From NCBI RefSeq assembly GCF_011043525.1, contig NZ_JAAKGO010000006.1, forward strand, positions 124,001 through 188,000: DNA of 64,000 bases. Direction: 5' to 3'. The stretch is from Sphingobacterium sp. SGG-5. Lineage in GTDB: Bacteria; Bacteroidota; Bacteroidia; Sphingobacteriales; Sphingobacteriaceae. The notes below the pieces were generated by a model, which saw nothing but the letters and a program-made list of their open reading frames with translations, did no database searches and had not been told where the DNA came from. A program made the position numbers and the translations under genes. Of the stretch, positions 1 through 8,733 are shown piece after piece; the stretch's first letter is position 1, and every line of letters starts with the position of its first letter.

Positions 1-777
1 GATATCTCGATTATCGACGAACTTCCGGCAGGGCGTAAGCCGATTAAGACGGTTCATTTTTTTGAAAACCAACGTTTGCGTGTCTTCGGGTTTATGCGGG
101 AGGAGATCGCTAAAGGTCGACAGGTGTATATTGTTTATCCGCTGATTAAGGAAAGTGAAAAAATGGACCTGCTTCATCTGGAAGCGGGCCTGGAAAGTTT
201 ACAGCGAGAATTTCCGTTGCCGCACTATCGGATATCCATCGTTCATGGTAAGATGCCCGTGAAAGACAAGGACTTTGAGATGCAACGTTTCGTCAAAGGC
301 GAAACCCAGATTATGGTGGCTACTACTGTTATTGAGGTGGGGGTGAATGTACCGAATGCGTCGGTGATGGTCATTGAAAATGCCGAGCGGTTCGGGCTGT
401 CACAGCTCCATCAGCTACGGGGCCGGGTAGGGCGCGGAGCGGAGCAATCATTCTGTATCCTGATGTCAAAAAATAAACTAAGCAAAGAAGGAAGAACCCG
501 ATTGGAGACCATGGTACGCACCAATGATGGCTTTGAGATTGCCGAAGTGGACTTGCAGCTTCGTGGCCCGGGCGATATCTCCGGTACACAACAATCGGGG
601 GTTCTGGATTTGAAAATTGCTGATCTGGCTAAGGACCAGCAGCTCTTGACCGAAGCCCGTCAATCGGTCATGGTAATATTCGCCGAAGATCCTACGCTTA
701 CCTTACCCCAAAACGTATTGCTGCTTCAGTACGTGAACCAACGTTCTCCCGGTATTTCCTGGGATAAGATTTCGTAA
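1..777 (+). CDS. recG: ATP-dependent DNA helicase RecG, C-terminal part (5' end outside window)
   Basis: The reading frame is open from the first base, so the gene begins before the window; about 258 C-terminal residues are present. RecG is the branched-DNA translocase that reverses replication forks and processes Holliday junctions. What is visible is the second RecA-like domain: DELPAGRKPIKT near the left edge, then the motif V/VI region with TTVIEVGVNVPNA and QLRGRVGRG carrying the arginine finger, and the RecG-type tail with DLQLRGPGDISGTQQSG. The N-terminal wedge domain and Walker A are not in the window. The gene ends in TAA 113 bp before hflX. The call is firm from the combination of helicase motif VI and the RecG-specific LRGPGD(I/L) tail. 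Confidence 0.95.
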   Translation, partial: DISIIDELPAGRKPIKTVHFFENQRLRVFGFMREEIAKGRQVYIVYPLIKESEKMDLLHLEAGLESLQREFPLPHYRISIVHGKMPVKDKDFEMQRFVKGETQIMVATTVIEVGVNVPNASVMVIENAERFGLSQLHQLRGRVGRGAEQSFCILMSKNKLSKEGRTRLETMVRTNDGFEIAEVDLQLRGPGDISGTQQSGVLDLKIADLAKDQQLLTEARQSVMVIFAEDPTLTLPQNVLLLQYVNQRSPGISWDKIS

Positions 778-786
778 AAAAACATT

Positions 787-794
787 TACCTTTG
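787..794 (+). promoter_or_regulatory. possible -7 element upstream of hflX
   Basis: TACCTTTG matches the Bacteroidota TAnnTTTG -7 consensus and lies in the 113-bp gap between recG and hflX. There is no convincing -33 TTG at the usual distance, so this is a weak promoter call. Confidence 0.35.
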
Positions 795-890
795 TATCCC
801 TGTTATTGGACAATGGGATAGGAGATCCCAAAGTTTTAACAGTTGAAGATAGAAATATGAAGTATATCATATACTGAAGAGAAGATATTC

Positions 891-2084
891 ATGGGAAGAC
901 GATTTAAAATACACGACACCGCACCGAAACGTGAAACCGCTGTTCTGGTCTCTGTCATTACACCGGATGTGTCGGATCAGATGGCAAAGGATTATTTGCA
1001 GGAACTGGAGTTTTTAGTGACAACAGCAGGGGGGCAGACCGAACATATTTTTACACAAAAGCTGGCGAAGCCGGAACATGCTACGTTTGTGGGAAGTGGT
1101 AAGCTGGAAGAGATTAAAGCATATATTGACGCGGAAGAAATCGATATGGTGGTGTTTGATGATGAGCTCTCTCCATCACAATTGCGTAATATTGAACGCG
1201 AACTGAAATGTAAAATTCTGGATCGCTCCAATCTGATCCTTGACATTTTTGCCAACCACGCCCAAACCGCACAGGCGAAGACACAGGTCGAGTTGGCACA
1301 GCTGCAATACCTACTCCCTCGATTGACCCGGATGTGGACGCACTTGGAGCGTCAGCGCGGGGGGATCGGTATGCGTGGACCCGGGGAGTCGCAGATCGAG
1401 ACGGACAGACGAATTATTCTCAACAAGATATCGCTGTTGAAAGAGCGGCTGAAAGTCATCGACAAGCAGAACGAAACACAGCGTAAGAACCGTGGCGAGA
1501 TGATTCGTGTGGCGTTGGTAGGTTATACCAACGTGGGTAAATCGACAATTTTGAACCGGATTTCCAAGTCGGATGTATTGATTGAGAATAAGCTTTTTGC
1601 AACGTTAGATACGACCGTACGTAAGGTAGTCATTGATAACCTACCATTTTTGCTCTCGGATACCGTTGGGTTTATCCGTAAGCTGCCCCATCACTTGGTG
1701 GAGTCGTTCAAGTCTACGCTGGATGAAGTTCGTGAAGCCGATGTGCTGATCCATGTTGTAGACATTTCACACCCCAATTTTGAGGACCATATCGTGGCGG
1801 TCAACGAAACCTTGAAAGATATCGATGCTTTAGACAAACCCACGATTACGGTGTTTAACAAAATAGATGCCTACAAACCTCCTGTTGAAAGAGATGAAGA
1901 AGGGGAAGAAATAAAGGTCACATTAGAAGATTTTAAGAAATCCTGGATGGCCCGAAACTCCGATCCGGCTATATTCCTTTCGGCGACTGAGAAAACAAAC
2001 ATAGAAGAATTCAAGCAGAAGCTTTACGATATCATTTCGGAATTGCATACGGCGAGGTATCCGTATGATAATTTGTTGTATTAG
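891..2084 (+). CDS. hflX: GTPase HflX
   Basis: A 397-residue ribosome-associated GTPase that in other bacteria splits stalled or heat-damaged 70S ribosomes. The N-terminal glycine-rich domain and coiled region (to about residue 200) includes the family signature RGPGESQIETDRR, which precedes the G domain. The G domain starts with the P-loop GYTNVGKS at about residues 211-218, followed by the switch II segment DTVGFIRKLPHHL and the G4 motif NKID. Length is normal for HflX. The stop codon TAG falls inside the first heptamer of a downstream repeat array, so the 3' end of the gene touches that repeat. Confidence 0.95.
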   Translation: MGRRFKIHDTAPKRETAVLVSVITPDVSDQMAKDYLQELEFLVTTAGGQTEHIFTQKLAKPEHATFVGSGKLEEIKAYIDAEEIDMVVFDDELSPSQLRNIERELKCKILDRSNLILDIFANHAQTAQAKTQVELAQLQYLLPRLTRMWTHLERQRGGIGMRGPGESQIETDRRIILNKISLLKERLKVIDKQNETQRKNRGEMIRVALVGYTNVGKSTILNRISKSDVLIENKLFATLDTTVRKVVIDNLPFLLSDTVGFIRKLPHHLVESFKSTLDEVREADVLIHVVDISHPNFEDHIVAVNETLKDIDALDKPTITVFNKIDAYKPPVERDEEGEEIKVTLEDFKKSWMARNSDPAIFLSATEKTNIEEFKQKLYDIISELHTARYPYDNLLY

Positions 2085-2135
2085 CTTTAGGCAATAAGCT
2101 GTAAGCGATAGGCTATAAGCTTAAAGCATACAGCC
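2084..2135. repeat. degenerate heptamer array upstream of the four-helix-bundle gene
   Basis: Seven consecutive 7-nt units, each starting GC and mostly ending in AA, AG or CA: GCTTTAG, GCAATAA, GCTGTAA, GCGATAG, GCTATAA, GCTTAAA, GCATACA, then GCC. The array begins inside the hflX stop codon and ends 13 nt before the next start codon. Its first 20 nt are nearly the inverse of bases 2501-2520 (18 of 20 identical). Confidence 0.85.
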
Positions 2136-2148
2136 AAAACTCAAAATA

Positions 2149-2505
2149 ATGAGGGATTTTAAACGATATCAAGTATGGCAAAAAAGTCATAGGTTGACTT
2201 TACATATATTCGAAGTGACTAAATGTTTTCCATCTGATGAAAAGTTTAGAATAATATCTCAAATGCAGCGTGCAGCTTATTCTATTCCAAGTAATTTTGC
2301 AGAAGGGTGTGGAAGACGTTCTGATAAAGATTTTGATCGGTTTATACAAATAAGTTTAGGTTCAGCTCACGAATTAGAATATTTTGTAATTCTATCGACA
2401 GATTTAAACTTTCTTGATACAGCCATATCTTCAACGTTAATAGAAGAAATAAATATGGTCAAAAAACAACTGTTTTCATTAAGTCAAAAATTAAAGAGCC
2501 TATAG
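2149..2505 (+). CDS. four-helix bundle protein (23S rRNA intervening-sequence / Avd-like family)
   Basis: A 118-residue all-helical protein. Family features seen: N-terminal KRYQVWQKSHRLTLHIFE, the central SQMQRAAYSIPSNFAEG(C)GR segment and a C-terminal helical hairpin with LGSAHELEYFVILS. Such proteins were first seen as ORFs inside 23S rRNA intervening sequences and are related to the Avd accessory protein of diversity-generating retroelements; their function as stand-alone genes is not known. No retroelement or rRNA gene is near. The gene is visibly more AT-rich than hflX and lipB, and its stop codon lies inside the flanking repeat. It is often misannotated as ribosomal protein S23. Function left open. 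Confidence 0.85.
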   Translation: MRDFKRYQVWQKSHRLTLHIFEVTKCFPSDEKFRIISQMQRAAYSIPSNFAEGCGRRSDKDFDRFIQISLGSAHELEYFVILSTDLNFLDTAISSTLIEEINMVKKQLFSLSQKLKSL

Positions 2506-2532
2506 CTTATGGCCTAAAGCCTACAGCATAAG
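2498..2532. repeat. degenerate heptamer array immediately upstream of lipB
   Basis: Five 7-nt units: GCCTATA, GCTTATG, GCCTAAA, GCCTACA, GCATAAG. The array contains the stop codon of the four-helix-bundle gene and ends only 4 nt before the lipB ATG, occupying the place of the ribosome binding site. It is a near inverse of the array at 2084-2135. Confidence 0.85.
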
Positions 2533-2536
2533 AACT

Positions 2537-3232
2537 ATGAACAAACAGGTACAATATGTGGATTGGGGCTTGGTGGACTACCAAGAGGCCTGGAACAGGC
2601 AAGAGGAAATCTTTGCGCAAACGGTGGCTATCAAAAATGCGAACCGGATAAATAATACGCAAAACCCTACGCCTAATTTCCTGGTGTTTACCGAACACCC
2701 TCATGTCTATACGTTGGGTAAAAGTGGTCATGAAGAATACTTACTCTTGGATGAAGGGGGGTTAAAAGAGAAGGAAGCTACTTTTTACAAGATTAATCGA
2801 GGTGGTGATATTACCTATCATGGACCAGGGCAGATCGTCGGCTACCCCATTCTGGATCTGGACAACTTTTTTACCGATATCCATCTATACTTACGGACGT
2901 TAGAAGACGCTATCATATTGACTTTGGCCGACTATGGTATTGAAGCAGGGCGTTACCCGGGTTATACGGGTGTTTGGTTGGATGCCGATAATGAAAAGGC
3001 ACGTAAGATATGTGCGATGGGGGTGCGGGCTTCCCGTTGGGTTACTATGCACGGTTTTGCCTTCAACGTCAATGCCAATCTGGACTATTTTGGTTATATT
3101 ATCCCCTGTGGTATCGACGACAAGGACGTGACCTCCATGGAGCGCGAGCTGGGTCATAAGATGGATATGGATGAGGTAAAAGATAAGTTGAAGGGGCACA
3201 TTGCCGCATTGTTTAAGATGGAACTGCTGTAA
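2537..3232 (+). CDS. lipB: octanoyl-[acyl-carrier-protein]:protein octanoyltransferase LipB
   Basis: A 231-residue lipoate biosynthesis enzyme that moves the octanoyl group from acyl carrier protein to lipoyl domains of pyruvate and 2-oxoglutarate dehydrogenases and the glycine cleavage H protein, before LipA inserts sulfur. Visible motifs: FTEHPHVYTLGKSG near residue 55, the RGGDITYHGPGQIVGYP signature, the catalytic lysine in KICAMGVR and the acyl-accepting cysteine in IPCGIDD. Length is typical. The start is the ATG 4 nt after a heptamer array, with no separate Shine-Dalgarno. It is followed 9 nt later by hemW. Confidence 0.95.
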   Translation: MNKQVQYVDWGLVDYQEAWNRQEEIFAQTVAIKNANRINNTQNPTPNFLVFTEHPHVYTLGKSGHEEYLLLDEGGLKEKEATFYKINRGGDITYHGPGQIVGYPILDLDNFFTDIHLYLRTLEDAIILTLADYGIEAGRYPGYTGVWLDADNEKARKICAMGVRASRWVTMHGFAFNVNANLDYFGYIIPCGIDDKDVTSMERELGHKMDMDEVKDKLKGHIAALFKMELL

Positions 3233-3239
3233 GCTGTAA
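3226..3239. repeat. two perfect heptamers at the lipB/hemW junction
   Basis: GCTGTAA occurs twice in tandem. The first copy supplies the lipB stop codon and the second ends 2 nt before the hemW start. The same heptamer occurs in the array at 2084-2135. Confidence 0.7.
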
Positions 3240-3241
3240 CA

Positions 3242-4363
3242 ATGATTTATCTTCACATCCCTTTCTGTAAGCAGGCCTGTCATTACTGTGACTTTCACTT
3301 CAGCACCTCGTTGAAGTACAAGGACGAATTGTTGGCCGCCATGCATAAAGAAATCGAGCTCCGCTCAGATTATCTGGAAGATCGGTCGGTGCAGAGCATT
3401 TACTTTGGCGGAGGTACCCCTTCTATCCTGCAGCCGGAGGAAATCCAAAAACTGATCGATAGTATCGCTATACGCTTCGATGTCACACCCGATGCTGAAA
3501 TTACCCTCGAAGCGAATCCGGATGATTTGGATATTCATCAGGTAAAGGCACTTCGAGCGACGCCTATCAATCGATTCAGTATTGGTATACAGTCGTTTTA
3601 TGAAGAGGATCTACGGTGGATGAACCGTGCGCATAATGCGCAGGATGCGGATGCGTCTATTAAACGGGTCCAAGATGCCGGGTTTGCAAATATTACCTGT
3701 GATTTGATTTATGGTTATCCTTTGCTGACCAACGAAAAGTGGGCCACGAACATGTCTAAGCTTATCGAACTTCAGGTGCCGCATGTCTCTTCCTACGCCA
3801 TGACTGTAGAAAAAAGGACGGCTTTGGATCATTTTATACGGCAGGGGAAAACATCACCAATGGATGATGAACAGAGCGCCGAGCAGATGTTGATGCTTAT
3901 CGAGACTTTGACCGGCAATGGTTTTGAGCATTACGAAATATCGAATTTTGCTAAAGGAGGTATGTATGCTCGACACAACACGAATTACTGGAAAGGAAAG
4001 CATTACTTGGGTATAGGCCCTTCTGCACACTCGTTTAACGGTATCTCCCGGAGCTGGAACATCGCTAACAATGCACGGTATATTTCAGCTATAGGAAAAG
4101 GAACTTCCTTTCAAGAGACAGAACTCCTCTCTTTGCAAGATCGCACAAATGAGTATGTGATGACGTCGTTGCGTACGATGTGGGGAGTAGATTTATCTTA
4201 TTTTGAGCATGAATTTGGAAAGGATTCACTACAGGGTATATTGAAGGAAGCGCAACCTTTTATAATAAGCGGGCAGCTGGTGCAGGATGATACCGCGCTA
4301 ATTTTGAGCAAACAGGGGAAACTGATGGCCGATCATATTATCAGTGCGTTATTTAGGATTTAA
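3242..4363 (+). CDS. hemW: radical SAM heme chaperone HemW
   Basis: A 373-residue radical S-adenosylmethionine protein of the HemN/HemW group. The N-terminus has the [4Fe-4S]-binding cysteines in CKQACHYCDF (CxxxCxxC) at about residues 9-16, followed by the GGGTPS motif of the SAM site. Homologues with this short form are now considered heme-trafficking proteins (HemW) rather than oxygen-independent coproporphyrinogen oxidases, since they lack the longer N-terminal extension of HemN. It starts 9 nt after lipB and is likely cotranscribed. Its 3' end overlaps the convergent waaA by 11 bp. Confidence 0.92.
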   Translation: MIYLHIPFCKQACHYCDFHFSTSLKYKDELLAAMHKEIELRSDYLEDRSVQSIYFGGGTPSILQPEEIQKLIDSIAIRFDVTPDAEITLEANPDDLDIHQVKALRATPINRFSIGIQSFYEEDLRWMNRAHNAQDADASIKRVQDAGFANITCDLIYGYPLLTNEKWATNMSKLIELQVPHVSSYAMTVEKRTALDHFIRQGKTSPMDDEQSAEQMLMLIETLTGNGFEHYEISNFAKGGMYARHNTNYWKGKHYLGIGPSAHSFNGISRSWNIANNARYISAIGKGTSFQETELLSLQDRTNEYVMTSLRTMWGVDLSYFEHEFGKDSLQGILKEAQPFIISGQLVQDDTALILSKQGKLMADHIISALFRI

Positions 4364-5618
4364 CATCCTCTTGGATATCCAACAACTTCTCCGTTTCCAG
4401 ATACTTCATGATAATTTGTGTCGCTCCGGCTCGCTGTTGTACGTAGTTGGCTGCTGCATGGCCCGCCTCTTTTCTTTTTTCTTCATCTAAAAGTGCTTCA
4501 AACACGCGTTGCAATTCTTCTGCACTACCGATGGAGAACCCTGCACCTAATACCAATAGATCTATGGCTTCCTGAAATTTCTCGTATTTAGGGCCAAAAA
4601 TAACGGGTATGCCATACGCAGCGGCTTCCAAGGTATTGTGGATGCCAACTCCGAACCCACCTCCGATATAGGCCATGTCACCATAGTGATACAACGAAGA
4701 AAGCATACCGATATTGTCAATGATAAGGACTTGTGCTTGTTGCATCGCCTCGGCTGAAGCGTTGTTTAGCTGGGAAAAGCGTATGGACGAAGGAAAGAGT
4801 TGCGATAAAGCATCGATATGCTCCCGATGCACTTCATGCGGTGCAAGGATAAATTTCCATTGCGCATGCTGTTGTGCTAAAGACTGCAGGTGTTCTTCAT
4901 CCGGTTGCCATGTACTACCGGCCACCAGTACGGGATGGCTGCCCACGAACTTCTGCACCTCAGGTATTTCCTGAAGCTGTTTGGGTAGTTCGACAACGCG
5001 ATCAAAACGGGTATCCCCCGCCAGTCCCGCCTTGGTAATACCGATCCATTTGAGCATGTGCACACTCTCCATATTTTGTGTAAAAAAGTAAGATACTTTT
5101 TTCAAAATCGAACGGTAAAAACCACCGTAAGGTTTGAAAAACAGTTGCTCTTCCCTAAAAATGGCGGAGATCATCAATAAGGGGATGCGTCGCTGTTGTA
5201 ATGCATGGAAATAATGGAACCAATACTCGTATTTGGTAAATACTGCAAATTTAGGGCTGACGATATCCAAAAATTTACGCGCATGTGCGGCAGTATCTTC
5301 TGGCAGATAAAAGACATAGTCCGCCAAAGGTGTATTTTTTCTTATTTCATAACCCGAAGGGGAATAAAAAGTAATGATAATTTTTTCCCGGGGAAAATTT
5401 TTTTTGATCTGCTCCATGACAGATCTTCCCTGCTCAAATTCACCCAAGGAGGCGAAATGGAACCAAATGGGTTTTTGCCCTTGTTCAACCGTTTGATCGA
5501 TATGTCGCAAGAGGTTTTTACGCCCCTCTACCCACTGCTTTGCCTTAGGTATAAAGGGAGAAACGCAACGTAACAATACGCCATAAAGGAAGATGCCGAG
5601 GTCATATAATAATCGCAT
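4353..5618 (-). CDS. waaA: 3-deoxy-D-manno-octulosonic acid transferase
   Basis: A 421-residue inner-membrane-anchored glycosyltransferase (GT30) that adds Kdo to lipid A precursor. It has a hydrophobic N-terminal anchor (residues about 3-22), the N-domain motif [12 protein letters not shown] with the catalytic glutamate, and the C-terminal nucleotide-sugar site [21 protein letters not shown]. Length is typical. The gene is convergent with hemW and divergent from the UDP-sugar decarboxylase, so it is transcribed alone. Bacteroidota usually carry a monofunctional or bifunctional KdtA; the number of Kdo residues added cannot be told from sequence. Confidence 0.93.
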   Translation of the reverse strand: MRLLYDLGIFLYGVLLRCVSPFIPKAKQWVEGRKNLLRHIDQTVEQGQKPIWFHFASLGEFEQGRSVMEQIKKNFPREKIIITFYSPSGYEIRKNTPLADYVFYLPEDTAAHARKFLDIVSPKFAVFTKYEYWFHYFHALQQRRIPLLMISAIFREEQLFFKPYGGFYRSILKKVSYFFTQNMESVHMLKWIGITKAGLAGDTRFDRVVELPKQLQEIPEVQKFVGSHPVLVAGSTWQPDEEHLQSLAQQHAQWKFILAPHEVHREHIDALSQLFPSSIRFSQLNNASAEAMQQAQVLIIDNIGMLSSLYHYGDMAYIGGGFGVGIHNTLEAAAYGIPVIFGPKYEKFQEAIDLLVLGAGFSIGSAEELQRVFEALLDEEKRKEAGHAAANYVQQRAGATQIIMKYLETEKLLDIQEDVKS

Positions 5619-5677
5619 ATTGTGAAATATTACTTATCTTCGTCAAAGATATTAAACCTTTTCAAATTCACGACCAA

Positions 5678-6625
5678 GTGCAATCGAGTGTGCAGAAAAG
5701 AATATTAATTACGGGAGCAGCGGGTTTTTTAGGGTCACACCTTTGTGATCGTTTTATCCAGGAAGATTATCATGTGATCGCCATGGATAATCTGATTACC
5801 GGACATATCGGTAATATAGAGCATTTGTTTCATCTGCCGAATTTTGAGTTTTATCACCATGATGTGTCCAAGTTTGTGCACGTGCCGGGACATTTGGATT
5901 TTATCTTGCACTTCGCTTCGCCGGCGAGTCCCATCGATTATCTACGTATCCCCATCCAGACGTTGAAGGTGGGGTCACTGGGGACGCATAATTTACTGGG
6001 ATTAGCAAAGGATAAAAAAGCACGGATATTGGTGGCGTCGACGTCGGAAGTATATGGAGATCCGTTGGTGTCACCGCAGTCGGAAGATTACCGGGGAAAT
6101 GTTAATCCTGTCGGGCCTCGTGGCGTATACGATGAGGCCAAGCGATTTCAGGAAGCCATGACCATGGCGTATCACCGGTTTCATGGCTTGGACACCCGTA
6201 TTGTTCGCATATTTAATACCTATGGCAGCCGCATGCGCATAGACGATGGGAGGGCTTTACCTAACTTCATACGACAGGCCATTCGTGGTGAAGATATTAC
6301 CGTATATGGAGATGGTTTGCAGACGCGTTCGTTTTGTTATATTTCGGATCAGGTGGAGGGAATTTATAGCCTGTTGCAAGCAGATTATGCATTGCCGGTA
6401 AATATCGGAAACCCGGATGAGATTACTGTATTGGAGCTGGCTGAAGATATCGTTCGGTTGACGGACAGTAGTTCTAAAATTGTATTTCAGCAACTGCCTG
6501 CGGATGACCCGAAGCAACGGAAGCCGGATATTACACGGGCGAAGGACCTGTTGGCCTGGGAGCCGAAGGTTGGTCGAGAGGAGGGACTCCTCAAAACAAT
6601 TGAATACTTTAAATTTGCACTATAA
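5678..6625 (+). CDS. UDP-glucuronate decarboxylase (UDP-xylose synthase-like SDR)
   Basis: A 315-residue extended short-chain dehydrogenase. The NAD-binding [10 protein letters not shown] is at the N-terminus; [30 protein letters not shown] with the YxxxK catalytic pair, and [10 protein letters not shown] match the UXS group, which decarboxylates UDP-glucuronate to UDP-xylose. Distinction from dTDP-glucose 4,6-dehydratase rests on the NPxGPRxxYDEAKR signature. The start is GTG; a second in-frame GTG lies 12 nt further in, immediately before the Rossmann fold, and could be used instead. galE follows 13 bp downstream, so the two nucleotide-sugar enzymes probably form an operon. Confidence 0.88.
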   Translation: MQSSVQKRILITGAAGFLGSHLCDRFIQEDYHVIAMDNLITGHIGNIEHLFHLPNFEFYHHDVSKFVHVPGHLDFILHFASPASPIDYLRIPIQTLKVGSLGTHNLLGLAKDKKARILVASTSEVYGDPLVSPQSEDYRGNVNPVGPRGVYDEAKRFQEAMTMAYHRFHGLDTRIVRIFNTYGSRMRIDDGRALPNFIRQAIRGEDITVYGDGLQTRSFCYISDQVEGIYSLLQADYALPVNIGNPDEITVLELAEDIVRLTDSSSKIVFQQLPADDPKQRKPDITRAKDLLAWEPKVGREEGLLKTIEYFKFAL

Positions 6626-6638
6626 AACGTTTTAATAC

Positions 6639-7667
6639 ATGAGTAAGATATTAGTAACCGGCGGGACAGGATATATAGGCTCGCATACAGTGGTCGAACT
6701 TTTTCAGGCAGGATACACACCTGTTATTGTAGATGACCTCTCCAACTCCAATATTCGAATTCTGGATCAGATTGAAAAAATCATTGGAACGAAGCCGGAA
6801 TTTCATCAATTTGATCTTTGTGATACAGCAAAGACCACGGAATTCATTCAAAATAATCCCGACATCACAGGTATTATCCATTTCGCTGCGTCAAAAGCAG
6901 TGGGGGAGTCTGTTATCGATCCCTTAAAATATTATGGAAATAACTTCTTTTCGTTGATTAACCTGCTTAATGCCTACCGGAATAAACCCATCAACTTTGT
7001 TTTTTCATCCAGTTGTACGGTCTATGGCGAACCGGATGTTCTTCCTGTTACGGAAGCTGCCCCGGTCAAAAAAGCAGCGTCGCCTTATGGCAATACCAAA
7101 CAGATTGCAGAGGAGATATTAGAAGAAACGGCGAATGCCTATTCCAATTATAATGTGATAGCCTTGCGTTATTTTAATCCAGTCGGTGCCCATCAATCCG
7201 CCTTAATTGGAGAACTACCTATTGGAGTACCCCAAAATCTGTTGCCCTTTATTACCCAGACGGCTATCGGTAAGCGGGAGCGGCTAACGGTATTCGGAGA
7301 CGATTACGATACGCCGGATGGCTCCTGTATCCGTGATTTTATCCATGTTGTCGATTTGGCTAAAGCGCATGTCGCTGCTATCAAGTTGCTCGAAAAGGGC
7401 AATCCAAATGGCAAATACGATGTGTTTAATGTGGGAACCGGAAACGGTTACTCCGTGTTGGAAGCCATTGCTGCTTTTGAAAAAGTATCTGGACAGCCGT
7501 TGAATTATAGCATCGGCCCTCGTCGTGAAGGCGATATCATTAAAGTATGGGGGGATGTAACAAAATCCACGCAAGAGCTCGGATGGAAAGCTGAATTGGG
7601 TATCGATGAGATGATGGCCTCCGCTTGGAAATGGGAGCAATATCTAAGGGATAATCCGATGGCATAA
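6639..7667 (+). CDS. galE: UDP-glucose 4-epimerase
   Basis: A 342-residue SDR enzyme interconverting UDP-glucose and UDP-galactose. It shows TGGTGYIGSHT for NAD binding, SSSCTVYGEP with the catalytic serine, YGNTKQIAEEIL with the YxxxK pair, and FNPVGAHQS, all hallmarks of GalE. Length is typical. It sits 13 bp after the UDP-glucuronate decarboxylase and likely shares its transcript, supplying activated sugars for surface polysaccharide. A TAAATTTG sequence at 6610-6617 inside the end of the upstream gene could act as an extra internal promoter, but no -33 element accompanies it. Confidence 0.95.
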   Translation: MSKILVTGGTGYIGSHTVVELFQAGYTPVIVDDLSNSNIRILDQIEKIIGTKPEFHQFDLCDTAKTTEFIQNNPDITGIIHFAASKAVGESVIDPLKYYGNNFFSLINLLNAYRNKPINFVFSSSCTVYGEPDVLPVTEAAPVKKAASPYGNTKQIAEEILEETANAYSNYNVIALRYFNPVGAHQSALIGELPIGVPQNLLPFITQTAIGKRERLTVFGDDYDTPDGSCIRDFIHVVDLAKAHVAAIKLLEKGNPNGKYDVFNVGTGNGYSVLEAIAAFEKVSGQPLNYSIGPRREGDIIKVWGDVTKSTQELGWKAELGIDEMMASAWKWEQYLRDNPMA

Positions 7668-7679
7668 CCGATAGCCTCA

Positions 7680-8084
7680 TTATTTCAGGTGCTCGTTCGA
7701 ATACACTAATACCGGTTTTTCATCGACACATTTAATACCATCCGGCGGAAGGATCATCATACAGTCAGATATAACGCCATGCTTTTCGTTGAAAGCACGT
7801 TCAGCCTCGTTATATTTTTTCACCAGCTGCAGAAAAGCCTCGGTATCGATCGAGTGGGGATAAGCAATGTAGGTCTGCGGACCACCACAGGCTTTGCTGC
7901 CCAGTGCGGTAAAACTCCATGCCGACGGATCGGTACATATGGCCGTATCGACCTGCTCCATGATTTTTTTACGGAGATCGGCCAAACTTTCCTCGTCGAT
8001 GGCCCGCGAGGTGGATTGACTTTTTTGACAAGAGGCAAAGAAGAAGAAAACCGCAAAAAGTGCTAATAAACTACCTGTTCTCAT
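7680..8084 (-). CDS. hypothetical lipoprotein
   Basis: A 134-residue protein with a type II signal peptide (MRTGSLLALFAVFFFFASC, lipobox FASC). The mature part has a charged helix followed by a conserved-looking core SWSFTALGSKACGGPQTY and a second pair of cysteines (SDCMM, IKCVDE) near the C-terminus, which could form disulfides in the periplasm. I do not recognise a named domain. It is convergent with galE (12 bp apart) and lies 90 bp downstream of ridA on the same strand. Confidence 0.75.
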   Translation of the reverse strand: MRTGSLLALFAVFFFFASCQKSQSTSRAIDEESLADLRKKIMEQVDTAICTDPSAWSFTALGSKACGGPQTYIAYPHSIDTEAFLQLVKKYNEAERAFNEKHGVISDCMMILPPDGIKCVDEKPVLVYSNEHLK

Positions 8085-8174
8085 AATCGTATCGTTTATA
8101 AAGATTTATTAGAGAACGCGCGAAGGCATAGGAATGCTACACCAAACCGGGTTTTCCGCTATATAAATAAGCTG

Positions 8175-8561
8175 TTAAGCTTTCCAGGCGATAACCGAGA
8201 TTTCTACGTTTACGTTTTTAGGTAAGGTTTTGACGGCCACGCATTCCCGTGCGGGCTGATTGGTGTTAAAGTATTGTGCATACACTTCATTCACCGCACC
8301 AAAATAATCCATGCTACTTAAAAAAATAGACGTCTTCACCACATCCTCAAAGCTGTATCCTGCATGTTGCAGTATCGCATCGATATTTTTTAACACTTGA
8401 TGTGTCTCATCGACGATGCCAGTGGTGATCAATTCCATACTTTCAGGGATTAGTGGAATTTGACCGGAAACATATAAGGTCTTATCCGCTTTGATGGATT
8501 GATTATAAGGTCCTATCGCTGCAGGAGCTTTTTCCGTATTGAGTATTTCTTTTTTTGCCAT
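8175..8561 (-). CDS. ridA: RidA family reactive intermediate/imine deaminase
   Basis: A 128-residue YjgF/YER057c/UK114 family protein that hydrolyses reactive enamine/imine intermediates from pyridoxal-phosphate enzymes. Seen: N-terminal NTEKAPAAIGPYNQ, SGQIPLIPE, and the C-terminal PARECVAVKTLPKNVNVEI with the conserved arginine that binds the carboxylate, followed by ISVIAWK. It normally works as a trimer in the cytoplasm. It is divergent from the hydrolase at 8734, so it need not belong to the neighbouring peptidoglycan locus. Confidence 0.93.
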   Translation of the reverse strand: MAKKEILNTEKAPAAIGPYNQSIKADKTLYVSGQIPLIPESMELITTGIVDETHQVLKNIDAILQHAGYSFEDVVKTSIFLSSMDYFGAVNEVYAQYFNTNQPARECVAVKTLPKNVNVEISVIAWKA

Positions 8562-8733
8562 GCGATTTGTGGTGATATGGGTGAACTAAACAAATACGAA
8601 GATACAGGAGTGTATTGTAAATGTCAATAACAATCACAGCAAATGGCACAATGATTGTAAAAATTATGACGTTTTTGGGGTAAACATTAACTTTTGTAGC
8701 GATAGCTGTTTATTAAATGTAGTTTTGCTTTGT

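Noticed and set aside
2149-2505. Ribosomal protein S23
   Set aside because: The name is a historic misannotation of the 23S rRNA intervening-sequence protein family; no ribosomal role is supported.
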